Source: Streptomyces sp. AC558_RSS880 (GTDB taxonomy: Bacteria; Actinomycetota; Actinomycetes; Streptomycetales; Streptomycetaceae). From it: DNA of 64,000 nt. Of the stretch, positions 1 to 7,333 are shown piece by piece (within the stretch, counting starts at the first letter, position 1; the number at the start of each line of letters is the position of its first letter). A program made the translations under genes and the position numbers. The stretch spans positions 1 through 64,000 of the forward strand of contig NZ_JAGMUJ010000013.1 in NCBI RefSeq assembly GCF_019049255.1. Reading direction: 5' to 3'. Under the pieces are notes generated by a model. That model saw only the letters and a program-made list of their open reading frames with translations. It searched no databases and was not told the DNA's origin.

Positions 1-941
1 GCGGGGGGCCGGGGAGCGGTCGGGGAAACGGGGGGAGCGGCTGCCGCGGGGGGTGACGAGGAGGCCGCGGGCGCCTCCGGCGAGGGGGCCGCGGGCACCT
101 CGCCGGGCACGGGAGCCGGGGAGCCGGTGCGGGAAGCGCCGGGCGCGGAGGGGGGCGGAGGGCTTGCGGTCACCGGGTGGGCGGGGGCGGTGCCGTGGCC
201 CTCGGCGGTGCCGGGCCCTTGATCGGTGCCGGGCCTGTCGTCGGTACCGGTTCTGTCGTCGGCGTCGGGCCTGTCGTCGGCGTCTGACCTGTCATCGGCG
301 TCGGCACGGGAGGCCGCGGTATCCGTGGCCGGGCTTTCCGGGGCAGCCGCGGCCAAGAGGTCCGCAGGGGCGGCCGGGATGTCCGGGACGCTCGCCTCGT
401 CAAGCACACGGCCCGTGAGCCGGGAGCGCAGCGACGCTCCGAGGGCACGCGCAGCCGACAGGGGCCCGCCCTCCGAGAGGGCTGCCGCGGACGCCTCCGG
501 CGAGGTGACGTCCGGGAGGGCCGGGGGCGCCGGGACGGCCGGGGGGTCCATGGACGCGGGGAGTGCGGGGAGCGCCGGGACGGCCGCTGAGAGGTCGGTG
601 GGGGCCGGGTCCGCCTCGGGCTCCGCGGCAGTCGGACGAGCGGTCGGACGGCCCGGACCCGCCGGGGCAGCCGGCCGCCCCGGGGCAGCCGAGGACTCCG
701 GGCCCGCCGGAGGTGCCGAGCCGGCCGGAGGGTCCGCAGGCACCGAGCCGGCCGGAGGGTCCGCAGGCTCCGTGGCCGCCGGAGCCGCCGGAGCCGCCGA
801 CGCCGGTGCCGTCGGTGCCGTCGGTGTCGTGGCGCGGCTCGTCGCGGGCGGTGTGTCCGACCAGCCCAAGTACGTGCCGCAGTTGCCGCAGAAGTCGTCC
901 GCGGGGCCGTTGGACGCCCCGCACGCGGGACATGCGCGCAT
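1..941 (-). CDS. Zinc-ribbon, Pro/Ala-rich CIS-associated protein (3' end outside window)
   Basis: Starts at an ATG 3 bases after the tail-protein-I stop and stays open to the window edge, so the C-terminus is missing. The first 30 residues hold a zinc ribbon with two Cys pairs (CPAC at 4-7, CGNC at about 19-22). The remaining roughly 280 visible residues are Pro/Ala/Gly/Ser-rich and look disordered. As the last visible gene of the CIS operon it is co-transcribed with the baseplate genes. Zinc-ribbon proteins with long disordered or membrane-linked tails are, from memory, common next to actinobacterial CIS baseplates, but their role is unknown to me. It could be a late assembly factor, a membrane linker or a cargo. 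The reading frame is supported by the Cys motif and by the absence of stops in this frame only. Confidence 0.75.
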   Translation of the reverse strand, partial: MRACPACGASNGPADDFCGNCGTYLGWSDTPPATSRATTPTAPTAPASAAPAAPAATEPADPPAGSVPADPPAGSAPPAGPESSAAPGRPAAPAGPGRPTARPTAAEPEADPAPTDLSAAVPALPALPASMDPPAVPAPPALPDVTSPEASAAALSEGGPLSAARALGASLRSRLTGRVLDEASVPDIPAAPADLLAAAAPESPATDTAASRADADDRSDADDRPDADDRTGTDDRPGTDQGPGTAEGHGTAPAHPVTASPPPPSAPGASRTGSPAPVPGEVPAAPSPEAPAASSSPPAAAAPPVSPTAPRPP

Positions 942-944
942 GCG

Positions 945-1508
945 TCAGCTCCCTTCCTCGGCGGGCGGGCCGGACAGGACCTCCACCCGGAACGCCGTGT
1001 GCACCGGACACATGGCCCGGACGATCTCGTGGACCCTGTCCACGTCCACCGGTGTGCCGCCGGCCGGCCAGACCCGGACCAGCGCCTCGGCGGCCGGTTC
1101 CGGCGGCAGGCCGGATCCGGCGGTGCGCGACCACACCGCACCGCCGTCGCCGGTCACGTCGGCGTGCACGCCGAGCGCGAGCCGCAGGGCCTCGACCAGC
1201 CCTCGCCGGGTGCCGCGCCACCGGTGCAGCTCCACCGCGCGGACGACGGCCTCGCGGCGCCGCTCCACCGGCCACTGCGGGTCGTCCCCGGCACCCACCC
1301 AGGACGCCAGCCAGACCAGGAAGTCGACCGGTGTCACCCGGGGGTCGAGATAGGCGGGCAGGTTGTCGAGGGTCGAGAACACCGGGGCGAGGACGGTGTC
1401 GAGCCCGGCGGTGAACCGCTGCGCGAAGTCGTCGTCGGCGTACAGCGCGGGCAGTTGACCGCCGATCGGGTACCTGCTCGGCAGACCGGGTATCGCGGCC
1501 CGGCTCAT
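945..1508 (-). CDS. Phage tail protein I-like baseplate protein
   Basis: Protein of 187 aa of the phage tail protein (gpI / eCIS baseplate) type. Starts with MSRAAIPGLPSRYPIG, followed by a segment with LPALYADDDFAQRFTAGLD and a conserved WLASWVGAGDDPQWP stretch, typical of the tail-protein domain that packs against the gpJ-type wedge protein. The ATG at 1508 overlaps the stop of baseplate J (ATGA), implying translational coupling. Length is normal for a minimal gpI; no fibre-like extension follows. It should sit at the baseplate periphery of the CIS particle. A longer upstream extension of this frame is only a shadow of the baseplate J gene. Confidence 0.88.
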   Translation of the reverse strand: MSRAAIPGLPSRYPIGGQLPALYADDDFAQRFTAGLDTVLAPVFSTLDNLPAYLDPRVTPVDFLVWLASWVGAGDDPQWPVERRREAVVRAVELHRWRGTRRGLVEALRLALGVHADVTGDGGAVWSRTAGSGLPPEPAAEALVRVWPAGGTPVDVDRVHEIVRAMCPVHTAFRVEVLSGPPAEEGS

Positions 1509-3466
1509 CCCCGGCCCTCCGCCCCGACCGCCGTCACGACCACCTGGTGCTGGTACGAGAAGACCAGCGCGCCCGCGGACAGGTCGATGCGGTCCGTGGG
1601 GGCGCCGCGGCGGCCGGTGACGGGGTCGGCGGGGAACAGCCGGATCTCCTCGACCAGCGCGTTGCCGGTGGCGCGTTGCAGGACGCCGAAGATCTCGCCG
1701 TACTGGACGGGCCGCCCGAAGGGCCAGCCGGTGCCGTCCGGGCCGCCGACGAGCGGGTTGAGGTGGCCGAAGAGCGCGTCGAGCGCGGCGTCGCGGACCC
1801 GGTCGGTGTCGCCGGGGGCCGCCGAGAGCCGGGCCACCACGGTGACGCCCTGGTAGACCGGCGGCTCCACCACGAGCCGGGTGCCGATCAGCCGCCGTTC
1901 GTCGAGGCTCGCGGTGATCGCCGCGAGCACCTGGTCCGAGGGGATCAGCTGCTCGAAGCGCAGCCGGTCGTCGCCCTCGTCGGCCACCGCGTCCGGCACC
2001 ACCAGGACCCGTACCGCGCCCGGCGCGTCCGCGGCCGGCAGACAGCGCACCCGGCGCACCGAGGGCGCGGCCTGACGGCTGATGATCTCGTAGTCCTCGG
2101 CGGTCACCGCGCGGTCCTGCATGCGCAGTGCCTCCGGCGCGCGCCGCCTGGCGTTCTCGACGGTCTCCCCGGCCACCCCGCCGCGCGCCGCCTCCCGGTT
2201 GACGACCTGGGCGATGTACGGCACGGAGCTGAGCAGCACGGAGATCGCGCCGCGGGCCACGTTGCCCGCGGGGCCGCCGCCGGTGCGGTAGCGGGCCACC
2301 CGTATCCGCGCGCCCTTCGGCGGCACCGCGCCGCACTGCCGCAGCGTGCCGTCGGGTTCGCGCAGCGCCGGGGGGAAGAGGAACTCGCCGGTGGTGGCGT
2401 CCACCCGGACGTGCCGGTCGGCGGGCCCGGAGCGGCCGAAGTGCTCCACCACCTCCCAGCGCTGCCACCCCTCGTCGGAGGAGACCTCCACCACGGGCGG
2501 CCCGGCGTCCAGGAGGACCGGCGGGCGGCCGAGCCGGAAGGTCTGTCCGGCGACCCCCTCCGAGGTGCCGAGCGGCACGTCGGTCACGGTCTCGGCGTGC
2601 TCGACGGACATGGTGCCGCCGACGGTGAACACCGCCGCCTCGCGCACCGTCGGGGACTCCGAGTAGAACGGCTGGCCCGGCTCCGCCTCGGTGACCCGGC
2701 AGCGCAGCCAGCCGGCCCGGGTGCCGCCGATCACCGACGCCGTGTGCCCGGCCGGCACGTACACGATGACCTCGCCGGGCCGGTTCAGGCCGCCGGTGGT
2801 GTCGTCGCCGGTCTCGCACGGCTGCCAGCCGCCGCCGTCCCAGGCCTCCCACACCAGCGGGGGCTGGCGCGGGTCCACGCCGATGCCCTCGACGCGGCTG
2901 TCCAGGCGCACCGCGACGATGCAGCGCGGCACCGCCGTCGGCAGGCCGAACAGCAGCGCGTCGCCGGGCTCGGGCCTCGTCTGGAAGCAGGGGATGTCGA
3001 GGCCGTCGGCGAGCATGCCGGTCCGGTCGCTCTGCTCGCCCGTCTTCGGCGCGGTGACCAGGCGGATCAACTCGCTCGGCAGGATGCGCAGTTCGTCGGT
3101 GGTGGTGAAGACCACGGGCTCGTCGGACTCGCCGCGCGCGGTGGTCACCTCGGTGCCCGGGGGCAGCGCGACCGTGTCGGGCTGCGGCGCCGAGAGCCAG
3201 AAGTCGACGTCGGCGCCGGCCGCGGTCGGCGGGAACAGCTGGATGCCCAACAGGTCCAGGAACGCGGTGTAGTTCTTGTCCGGGACCCGGTTCAGCCGGT
3301 ACAGCAGCTGGTCCACGAGGTAGGCGAACGTCTCGATCAGGGTGACGCCCGGGTCGGAGACGTTGTGGTCGGTCCACTCCGGGGCACGCTGCTGCACGTA
3401 CCGCTTGGCCTCGTCGACGAGTTGCTGGAACCGCCGGTCGTCCAGGTTCGGGGAGGGCAGGGCCAT
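1505..3466 (-). CDS. Baseplate J-like protein (CIS wedge component)
   Basis: Protein of 653 aa starting MALPSPNLDDRRFQQLVDEA. The N-terminus carries the motif WTDHNVSDPGVTLIETFAYL, the hallmark of baseplate J / Afp11-type proteins, followed by a long beta-rich middle and a C-terminal baseplate J domain (around residues 420-600, with AVTAEDYEIISRQAAPSVRR). It forms the wedge ring that links the hub to the sheath in contractile tails. Both ends overlap neighbours by ATGA (gp25-like upstream at 3466, tail protein I downstream at 1508), giving 1:1 coupling of the baseplate parts. It is about the size of other eCIS Afp11-like proteins. The ATG at 3466 is preferred to further upstream positions because it matches the conserved N-terminus and the overlap architecture. 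Confidence 0.93.
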   Translation of the reverse strand: MALPSPNLDDRRFQQLVDEAKRYVQQRAPEWTDHNVSDPGVTLIETFAYLVDQLLYRLNRVPDKNYTAFLDLLGIQLFPPTAAGADVDFWLSAPQPDTVALPPGTEVTTARGESDEPVVFTTTDELRILPSELIRLVTAPKTGEQSDRTGMLADGLDIPCFQTRPEPGDALLFGLPTAVPRCIVAVRLDSRVEGIGVDPRQPPLVWEAWDGGGWQPCETGDDTTGGLNRPGEVIVYVPAGHTASVIGGTRAGWLRCRVTEAEPGQPFYSESPTVREAAVFTVGGTMSVEHAETVTDVPLGTSEGVAGQTFRLGRPPVLLDAGPPVVEVSSDEGWQRWEVVEHFGRSGPADRHVRVDATTGEFLFPPALREPDGTLRQCGAVPPKGARIRVARYRTGGGPAGNVARGAISVLLSSVPYIAQVVNREAARGGVAGETVENARRRAPEALRMQDRAVTAEDYEIISRQAAPSVRRVRCLPAADAPGAVRVLVVPDAVADEGDDRLRFEQLIPSDQVLAAITASLDERRLIGTRLVVEPPVYQGVTVVARLSAAPGDTDRVRDAALDALFGHLNPLVGGPDGTGWPFGRPVQYGEIFGVLQRATGNALVEEIRLFPADPVTGRRGAPTDRIDLSAGALVFSYQHQVVVTAVGAEGRG

Positions 3467-3888
3467 CAGTCCGCGCCCGCTTCCTCGGCCCCCTCCTCGG
3501 AGGGGATCGTGTAGAAGGGAAAGACCAGGTTGCGCCGGTCGTTGGTGGATCGCAGGGTGTAGTGCACGTCGATGTAGAGGGTGCCGTCCTCGACCGCGTC
3601 GAAGGCGACCACCACGTCGTCCACCGCGATCCGCGGCTCCCACCGCTCCAGGGCCTCGCGCACCTGCTGCGCGATGCGTCCGGCGGTGGCGCCGTCGCCG
3701 GGGGCGAAGACGTAGTCGTGGATGCCGCAGCCGAACTCCGGGCGCATGGGGCGCTCGCCGGGCGCGGTGCCGAGCACCAGCCGGATCGCCTCCTCGATCT
3801 CCCGTTCCCGTTCGACCAGGGCGATCCCGCCGGTGGGCCCGACCCGCAGCGGGAACCCCCAGCCGCGGCCGACGAACCGTTCGCTCAC
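3466..3888 (-). CDS. GPW/gp25-like baseplate wedge protein
   Basis: Protein of 140 aa from a GTG that overlaps the PAAR stop (GTGA). It begins VSERFVGRGWGFPLRV and contains the gp25 signature: IEEAIRLVLGTAPGERPMRP, then FGCGIHDYVFAP, and C-terminal beta strands with a VDVHYTLR-type segment. T4 gp25/Afp9 proteins nucleate sheath polymerisation at the baseplate because their fold mimics the sheath attachment arm. The length is typical. The longer frame starting at 3942 adds 18 basic residues absent from the family and lies inside the PAAR gene, so the internal GTG is preferred. Confidence 0.92.
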   Translation of the reverse strand: MSERFVGRGWGFPLRVGPTGGIALVEREREIEEAIRLVLGTAPGERPMRPEFGCGIHDYVFAPGDGATAGRIAQQVREALERWEPRIAVDDVVVAFDAVEDGTLYIDVHYTLRSTNDRRNLVFPFYTIPSEEGAEEAGAD

Positions 3889-4205
3889 ACCACACCGCCG
3901 ATCACGACGTTCAGGGCGCCGGGCAGGACCGTCGCGCCGCACGCCGTCCGGTCGCGTACCCGCGCGGCCGGCAGCCCGCCGATGAGGACCTGTCCCGAGG
4001 TGATCCCGGCCGGGTTGGGCAGGATCACGTTGGCGGGCCCCATGACCGCGTGCTGGGGCATCACACAGACGTGCAGGCTGCCCACGACGGCGGCGGGGCG
4101 GCCGCCGATCAGGACGGTCGCCACCGCCCGCGCGGCGGCGGGTGGCGGGGTGGTGATCCGGCCGCCGTGGTCGGTGGGGTCACCGGTACGGGCTGCGGCT
4201 GGCAT
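3885..4205 (-). CDS. PAAR-domain spike tip protein
   Basis: Protein of 106 aa with repeated PAAR-type turns: ARTGDPTDHGG near the N-terminus, VLIGGRPAAVVGSLHVC, and GQVLIGGLPAARVRDRTACG. The His and Cys residues that bind the metal at the apex are present. PAAR proteins form the sharp cone capping the VgrG-type spike in T6SS and eCIS particles (Afp10 role). A good Shine-Dalgarno (AAGGAG, 6 bases before ATG) supports the start at 4205. It lies directly after the spike gene and before gp25, the usual eCIS order. No effector domain is fused. Confidence 0.93.
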   Translation of the reverse strand: MPAAARTGDPTDHGGRITTPPPAAARAVATVLIGGRPAAVVGSLHVCVMPQHAVMGPANVILPNPAGITSGQVLIGGLPAARVRDRTACGATVLPGALNVVIGGVV

Positions 4206-4242
4206 GCGGTGCTCCTTGGAGGATGTCGGGGTCGGCGGACGA

Positions 4243-4272
4243 GGGACGGGGGACGGGGGACGGGGGACGGGG
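4243..4272. repeat. Heptamer tandem repeat between spike and PAAR genes
   Basis: Four copies of a 7-base unit (acggggg on the + strand, A at 4246, 4253, 4260 and 4267) fill the gap between the spike stop (4273) and the PAAR leader. Runs of four to five G on the + strand could form a G-quadruplex; the transcript from this operon would carry the C-rich strand. The tract is probably slippage-prone. Any effect on coupling between the two genes is inference. Confidence 0.85.
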
Positions 4273-6102
4273 TCAGTTGATCCGGATGAGCTTGGCCTTG
4301 AGGACGCCGAGCAGACCGCCGTCGACGGTGACGCCCGAGCTTCCGGTGACGTTCACGTTGCGGCCGCCGATCTTCACGTCGACCCGGCCCTGGATGTCCA
4401 CGTTGCGGCCGGACACGCTCACGTCCCCCCGTCCCGCGTCCAGGGTGATGCCCTTCTTGTCGAGCACGACGGAGCTGAGGGGCTGCCGGGCCCCGCCCTT
4501 GCCGGAGTACACCGTCAGCTCGATCCGGTCCCGGCGGTCGTCGAGGAACACCTCCATGTGCTCGTCGGCGGTCATCAGCCGCACCCCCGAGCGGCCGGGC
4601 GCCCGCGCGTCCAGCAGCTCCACCCGGTGCCCCGAACGCGACACGACGGAACGGCGGTTGACCTTCCCGGTGGTCTTGTCAATCAGCGGCACGTCGTGCG
4701 GCGAGGGCTTGTCCACGCCGTTGTAGAGCCCTCCGATGACGTACGGGCTGTCCAGCAGGCCCTGTTCGAAGCCGACCAGGACCTCGTCGTTGACCTCGGG
4801 GCTCACCACTCCCCCGCCGCCCTTGCCGCCCCACTGCACGGTGCGCACCCAGTCGGTGACGTACGTGTCGTCCAGCCAGGGGAACTTGAGCTTCACGGCG
4901 CCGTTCTCGGCACCGCCGGGCTCGCGCACGTCGGTCACCACGCCGATCGCGAGACCGGGGATGCGCGGGCCGCGGGAGGGCGCGTTGGCGCCGGTGACCA
5001 GGCCGGTCAGGGAGCGGTCCGGGCTGGCGCTCACCCACACCGTCGTACGGTATCCGCCGTTCGGTTCGAGGACGTGCTGCACCGCCGTCGCCGTGTACTT
5101 GCCGGTGAAGGCCTGCCCCACGTTGCCGAGCGCCACGGGCTTGCCCGCCCGCAGTTTCGGGTTGCCCTCGGCCAGCACCTCCAGCTCGCCGAACCCCGCG
5201 CTCACCTGATCCGCCACCGCGTCCGCGACCGCCTTCGTCTCGGCCTGGGTGCGGTACGGGGTGTCGGTGACCGTCAGCTTCGCCTTGCCGAACCGGGCGG
5301 CGAGCGCCGGGCTCAGTCCCGGCACCACCGCGTCGCTGTCCACCGAGGGCCGGGCGGCCACCAGCGGCCGCTTCGTGGTGACGTCCCAGCCGCGCACCTC
5401 CACCTGCTGCGCCCCGTCCGCGGCCGACAGGGAGGCCCGCAGCGCCAGCAGGTTCCGCCCGTACTCCAGCACCATCGGGTTCCGGGTGGCCGACGTGGAC
5501 GGCGAGGGCGCGCCGGAGGCCTTCTCCGGCTTGGTGAACTGGAGCAGGCCCTTGTCGTCGACGCGCACCTGCGCGCCGCTCTCGGCGGCCAGGAACTGGA
5601 GGAAGTCCCAGTCGGACACGTTCGCCTGCGACAGCTGCTTGTAGGTGACCGGCGCGGCCTGCACGGTGCCGCAGGTCAGGCCCGCCCCGGCGGCCACCTT
5701 GCGGACGATGGCCGCCGCCGTCATGTTCCGGTACGCCACCACCTTCCGGCCGCGCTGGAGGCGGTGCGCCTTGGAGTAGGCGCGCACCACCGTGAACGAG
5801 CCGGTGCGGTCCCGGTCCAGCTCCAGGGCCGTCACCTCGCCGCTGAACAGCCGCTCGCGCGCCTGCCCGGACACCGTCTCCACCGACACCTTCAGCGGGG
5901 TGCCGATGGTGATGCCGGTCTTCTGGAGGAACTCGTGGTCGGGATCGCGGAAGGTGAGCACCGCCGCGTCCGGCAGGCCCACGTTCTCGTCCACCACGCA
6001 GCTCACCAGCTGGGCGGCCCAGATCTGCGGGAGTTCGCCGGGCGTCTCCACGATCGGGTCCGCCGCGAAGGACCGGCCGCCCCGTTCCACGGCAGTGCTC
6101 AC
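4273..6102 (-). CDS. VgrG-like central spike / baseplate hub protein
   Basis: Protein of 609 aa combining a gpD-like (late control protein D) hub domain in the first ~370 residues with an OB-fold gp5/VgrG domain (IPGLAIGVVTDVREPGG, then FPWLDDTYVTDWVRTVQWGG) and a C-terminal repeat-rich beta-helix needle (residues ~530-609, with repeating V-x-I/V-x-G strands). It forms the trimeric hub and spike under the tube and is the Afp8 equivalent. The GTG start at 6102 overlaps the LysM gene stop (GTGA). The PAAR gene follows after a short repeat tract. No C-terminal effector extension is seen, so killing activity would have to come from separate cargo. Confidence 0.93.
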   Translation of the reverse strand: MSTAVERGGRSFAADPIVETPGELPQIWAAQLVSCVVDENVGLPDAAVLTFRDPDHEFLQKTGITIGTPLKVSVETVSGQARERLFSGEVTALELDRDRTGSFTVVRAYSKAHRLQRGRKVVAYRNMTAAAIVRKVAAGAGLTCGTVQAAPVTYKQLSQANVSDWDFLQFLAAESGAQVRVDDKGLLQFTKPEKASGAPSPSTSATRNPMVLEYGRNLLALRASLSAADGAQQVEVRGWDVTTKRPLVAARPSVDSDAVVPGLSPALAARFGKAKLTVTDTPYRTQAETKAVADAVADQVSAGFGELEVLAEGNPKLRAGKPVALGNVGQAFTGKYTATAVQHVLEPNGGYRTTVWVSASPDRSLTGLVTGANAPSRGPRIPGLAIGVVTDVREPGGAENGAVKLKFPWLDDTYVTDWVRTVQWGGKGGGGVVSPEVNDEVLVGFEQGLLDSPYVIGGLYNGVDKPSPHDVPLIDKTTGKVNRRSVVSRSGHRVELLDARAPGRSGVRLMTADEHMEVFLDDRRDRIELTVYSGKGGARQPLSSVVLDKKGITLDAGRGDVSVSGRNVDIQGRVDVKIGGRNVNVTGSSGVTVDGGLLGVLKAKLIRIN

Positions 6103-6821
6103 TGCTCCTCCTCACCGTCCGCGTCCCGCAGCCCCGGCACCACCAGTTCGGTGCCGGGCACGAGGGCCATCGGATCGTCGATCCCGTTCGCCTCCGCGAT
6201 GACCCGCCAGGCCGTCGCGTCGCCGTACTCCCGCCAGGCCAGCAGGGCCAGGCTGTCGCCCGCCACGACGGTGTGCGTGCTGCGGGCGGTGCGGGCGCCG
6301 GAGGTCGGGTTCTGGCCCGCCGGGTCGACGCTCGCCTCCTCGATCGACAGCTGGCAGGTGGCCCGCAGCGGCTTCCCGTCCACGTCGAACAGCGTGTACG
6401 ACACCGACAGGCTGGAGAGCACCCCGTCGAACGAGGTCGTGCGCGCGGTGCCCCACTCGAACCGCACCCACGGACTGGCCGGCTTCTTGCGGCTGATGCT
6501 CGCCGGGGTCGGCACGCACCCCTTCATCAGCTTCTCCACCGCCTGCTCCACCGAGTTGTCGTGCTTGGCGGTGGCGTCCAGGAACACTTCGAGGCTCAGC
6601 GTGCGCGGGCCGCTGCCGACGAACTCGGGCAGCGCCGACTGCCCCGCCATCCGGGACGGGGTGCGCCGCCACTCGGTGGTCTTCTGCAACTGCAGGGTGG
6701 AGGGGTTGAACTGGAGGTTCAGCTGCGCGATCGTCCCGCCCGGCTTCGCTCCGACGGAGGCCGGGGGCTCCTTCAGCGTCAGCTGGGCCCTGGCCCGACT
6801 GGAGCGGAACACTGTGGACAT
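6099..6821 (-). CDS. LysM-containing CIS tube/baseplate adaptor protein
   Basis: Protein of 240 aa. The N-terminal ~180 residues match the CIS tube-protein N-terminal type (LNLQFNPSTLQLQKTTEWRR near residue 35, then a GSGPRTLSLEVFLDATAKHD stretch). The C-terminus (about 183-233) is a LysM domain with VVAGDSLALLAWREYGDATA and a closing PGTELVVPG. In Afp/PVC particles the Afp7-like protein bridges tube and spike with such a LysM module, here a protein-protein rather than a peptidoglycan contact. Shine-Dalgarno-like AAGGAA precedes the ATG at 6821. It overlaps the spike gene by 4 bases. Confidence 0.92.
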   Translation of the reverse strand: MSTVFRSSRARAQLTLKEPPASVGAKPGGTIAQLNLQFNPSTLQLQKTTEWRRTPSRMAGQSALPEFVGSGPRTLSLEVFLDATAKHDNSVEQAVEKLMKGCVPTPASISRKKPASPWVRFEWGTARTTSFDGVLSSLSVSYTLFDVDGKPLRATCQLSIEEASVDPAGQNPTSGARTARSTHTVVAGDSLALLAWREYGDATAWRVIAEANGIDDPMALVPGTELVVPGLRDADGEEEQ

Positions 6822-6878
6822 GCCGGGACTTCCTTTCCGGGGCGGGTGCGGGTGGGGCGGGCGGTCGGCGGGGCCGGG

Positions 6879-7304
6879 TCAGGAGGGGCGCAGCCCCTCG
6901 TAGGCGATCTCCAGGGTCTCCACCGCGGCCTGCGAGTCGTTGGGGTCGAAGGACGGGCCCTGCCAGCGCACCGGCACGATCCCGAACACCTGCCAGCTGA
7001 TGATCCGGCTGAGGTTCGGCCTCAGCGCCACGATCTCGCCGTCCTTGGGCTGCACCCGCTTCAGCGTCTCGTCCAGCCAGCGGCCGATCTTCGCCGTGTC
7101 GGCGGTGACCGGCCGGGTGAGTGTGATGTTCGACCAGGTCACGCGGCCGGGCAGCTGCCAGGAGAAGCCGTTGTTGCCGCCCTCCGCATAGCTCTCGATC
7201 TCCACCTCGGCGCCCATGCCGGAGCAGGTGTTGAAGGCGCCCAGGTCGTTGCCGCCGATCGTGAGCTGGAAGAACACGCTGCTCGCGAAGATGTTGTCCG
7301 TCAT
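6879..7304 (-). CDS. Second CIS tube protein (tube initiator-like)
   Basis: Protein of 141 aa of the gp19/Hcp-like phage tail tube family: VFFQLTIGGNDLGAFNTCSG at the N-terminus, WQLPGRVTWSNITLTRPV in the middle, and a C-terminal strand VETLEIAYEGL. It is clearly paralogous to the tube protein at 11218-11658 but diverged. eCIS clusters carry a major tube protein and one or two minor ones that connect tube to hub (Afp5-like). Its position next to the LysM and spike genes, far from the sheath, suggests the minor, baseplate-proximal role. Start at the ATG 7304; 29 bases follow the giant protein's stop. Confidence 0.9.
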   Translation of the reverse strand: MTDNIFASSVFFQLTIGGNDLGAFNTCSGMGAEVEIESYAEGGNNGFSWQLPGRVTWSNITLTRPVTADTAKIGRWLDETLKRVQPKDGEIVALRPNLSRIISWQVFGIVPVRWQGPSFDPNDSQAAVETLEIAYEGLRPS

Positions 7305-7333
7305 CAGTCCGTCATCCGTTCCGTGCCGTGCCC

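Noticed and set aside
3562..6903. 1113-codon open frame on the + strand opposite the spike, PAAR and gp25 genes
   Set aside because: Antisense shadow typical of high-GC DNA; the product is His/Arg/Ala/Gly-rich without motifs, while the minus strand carries known CIS families with overlaps.
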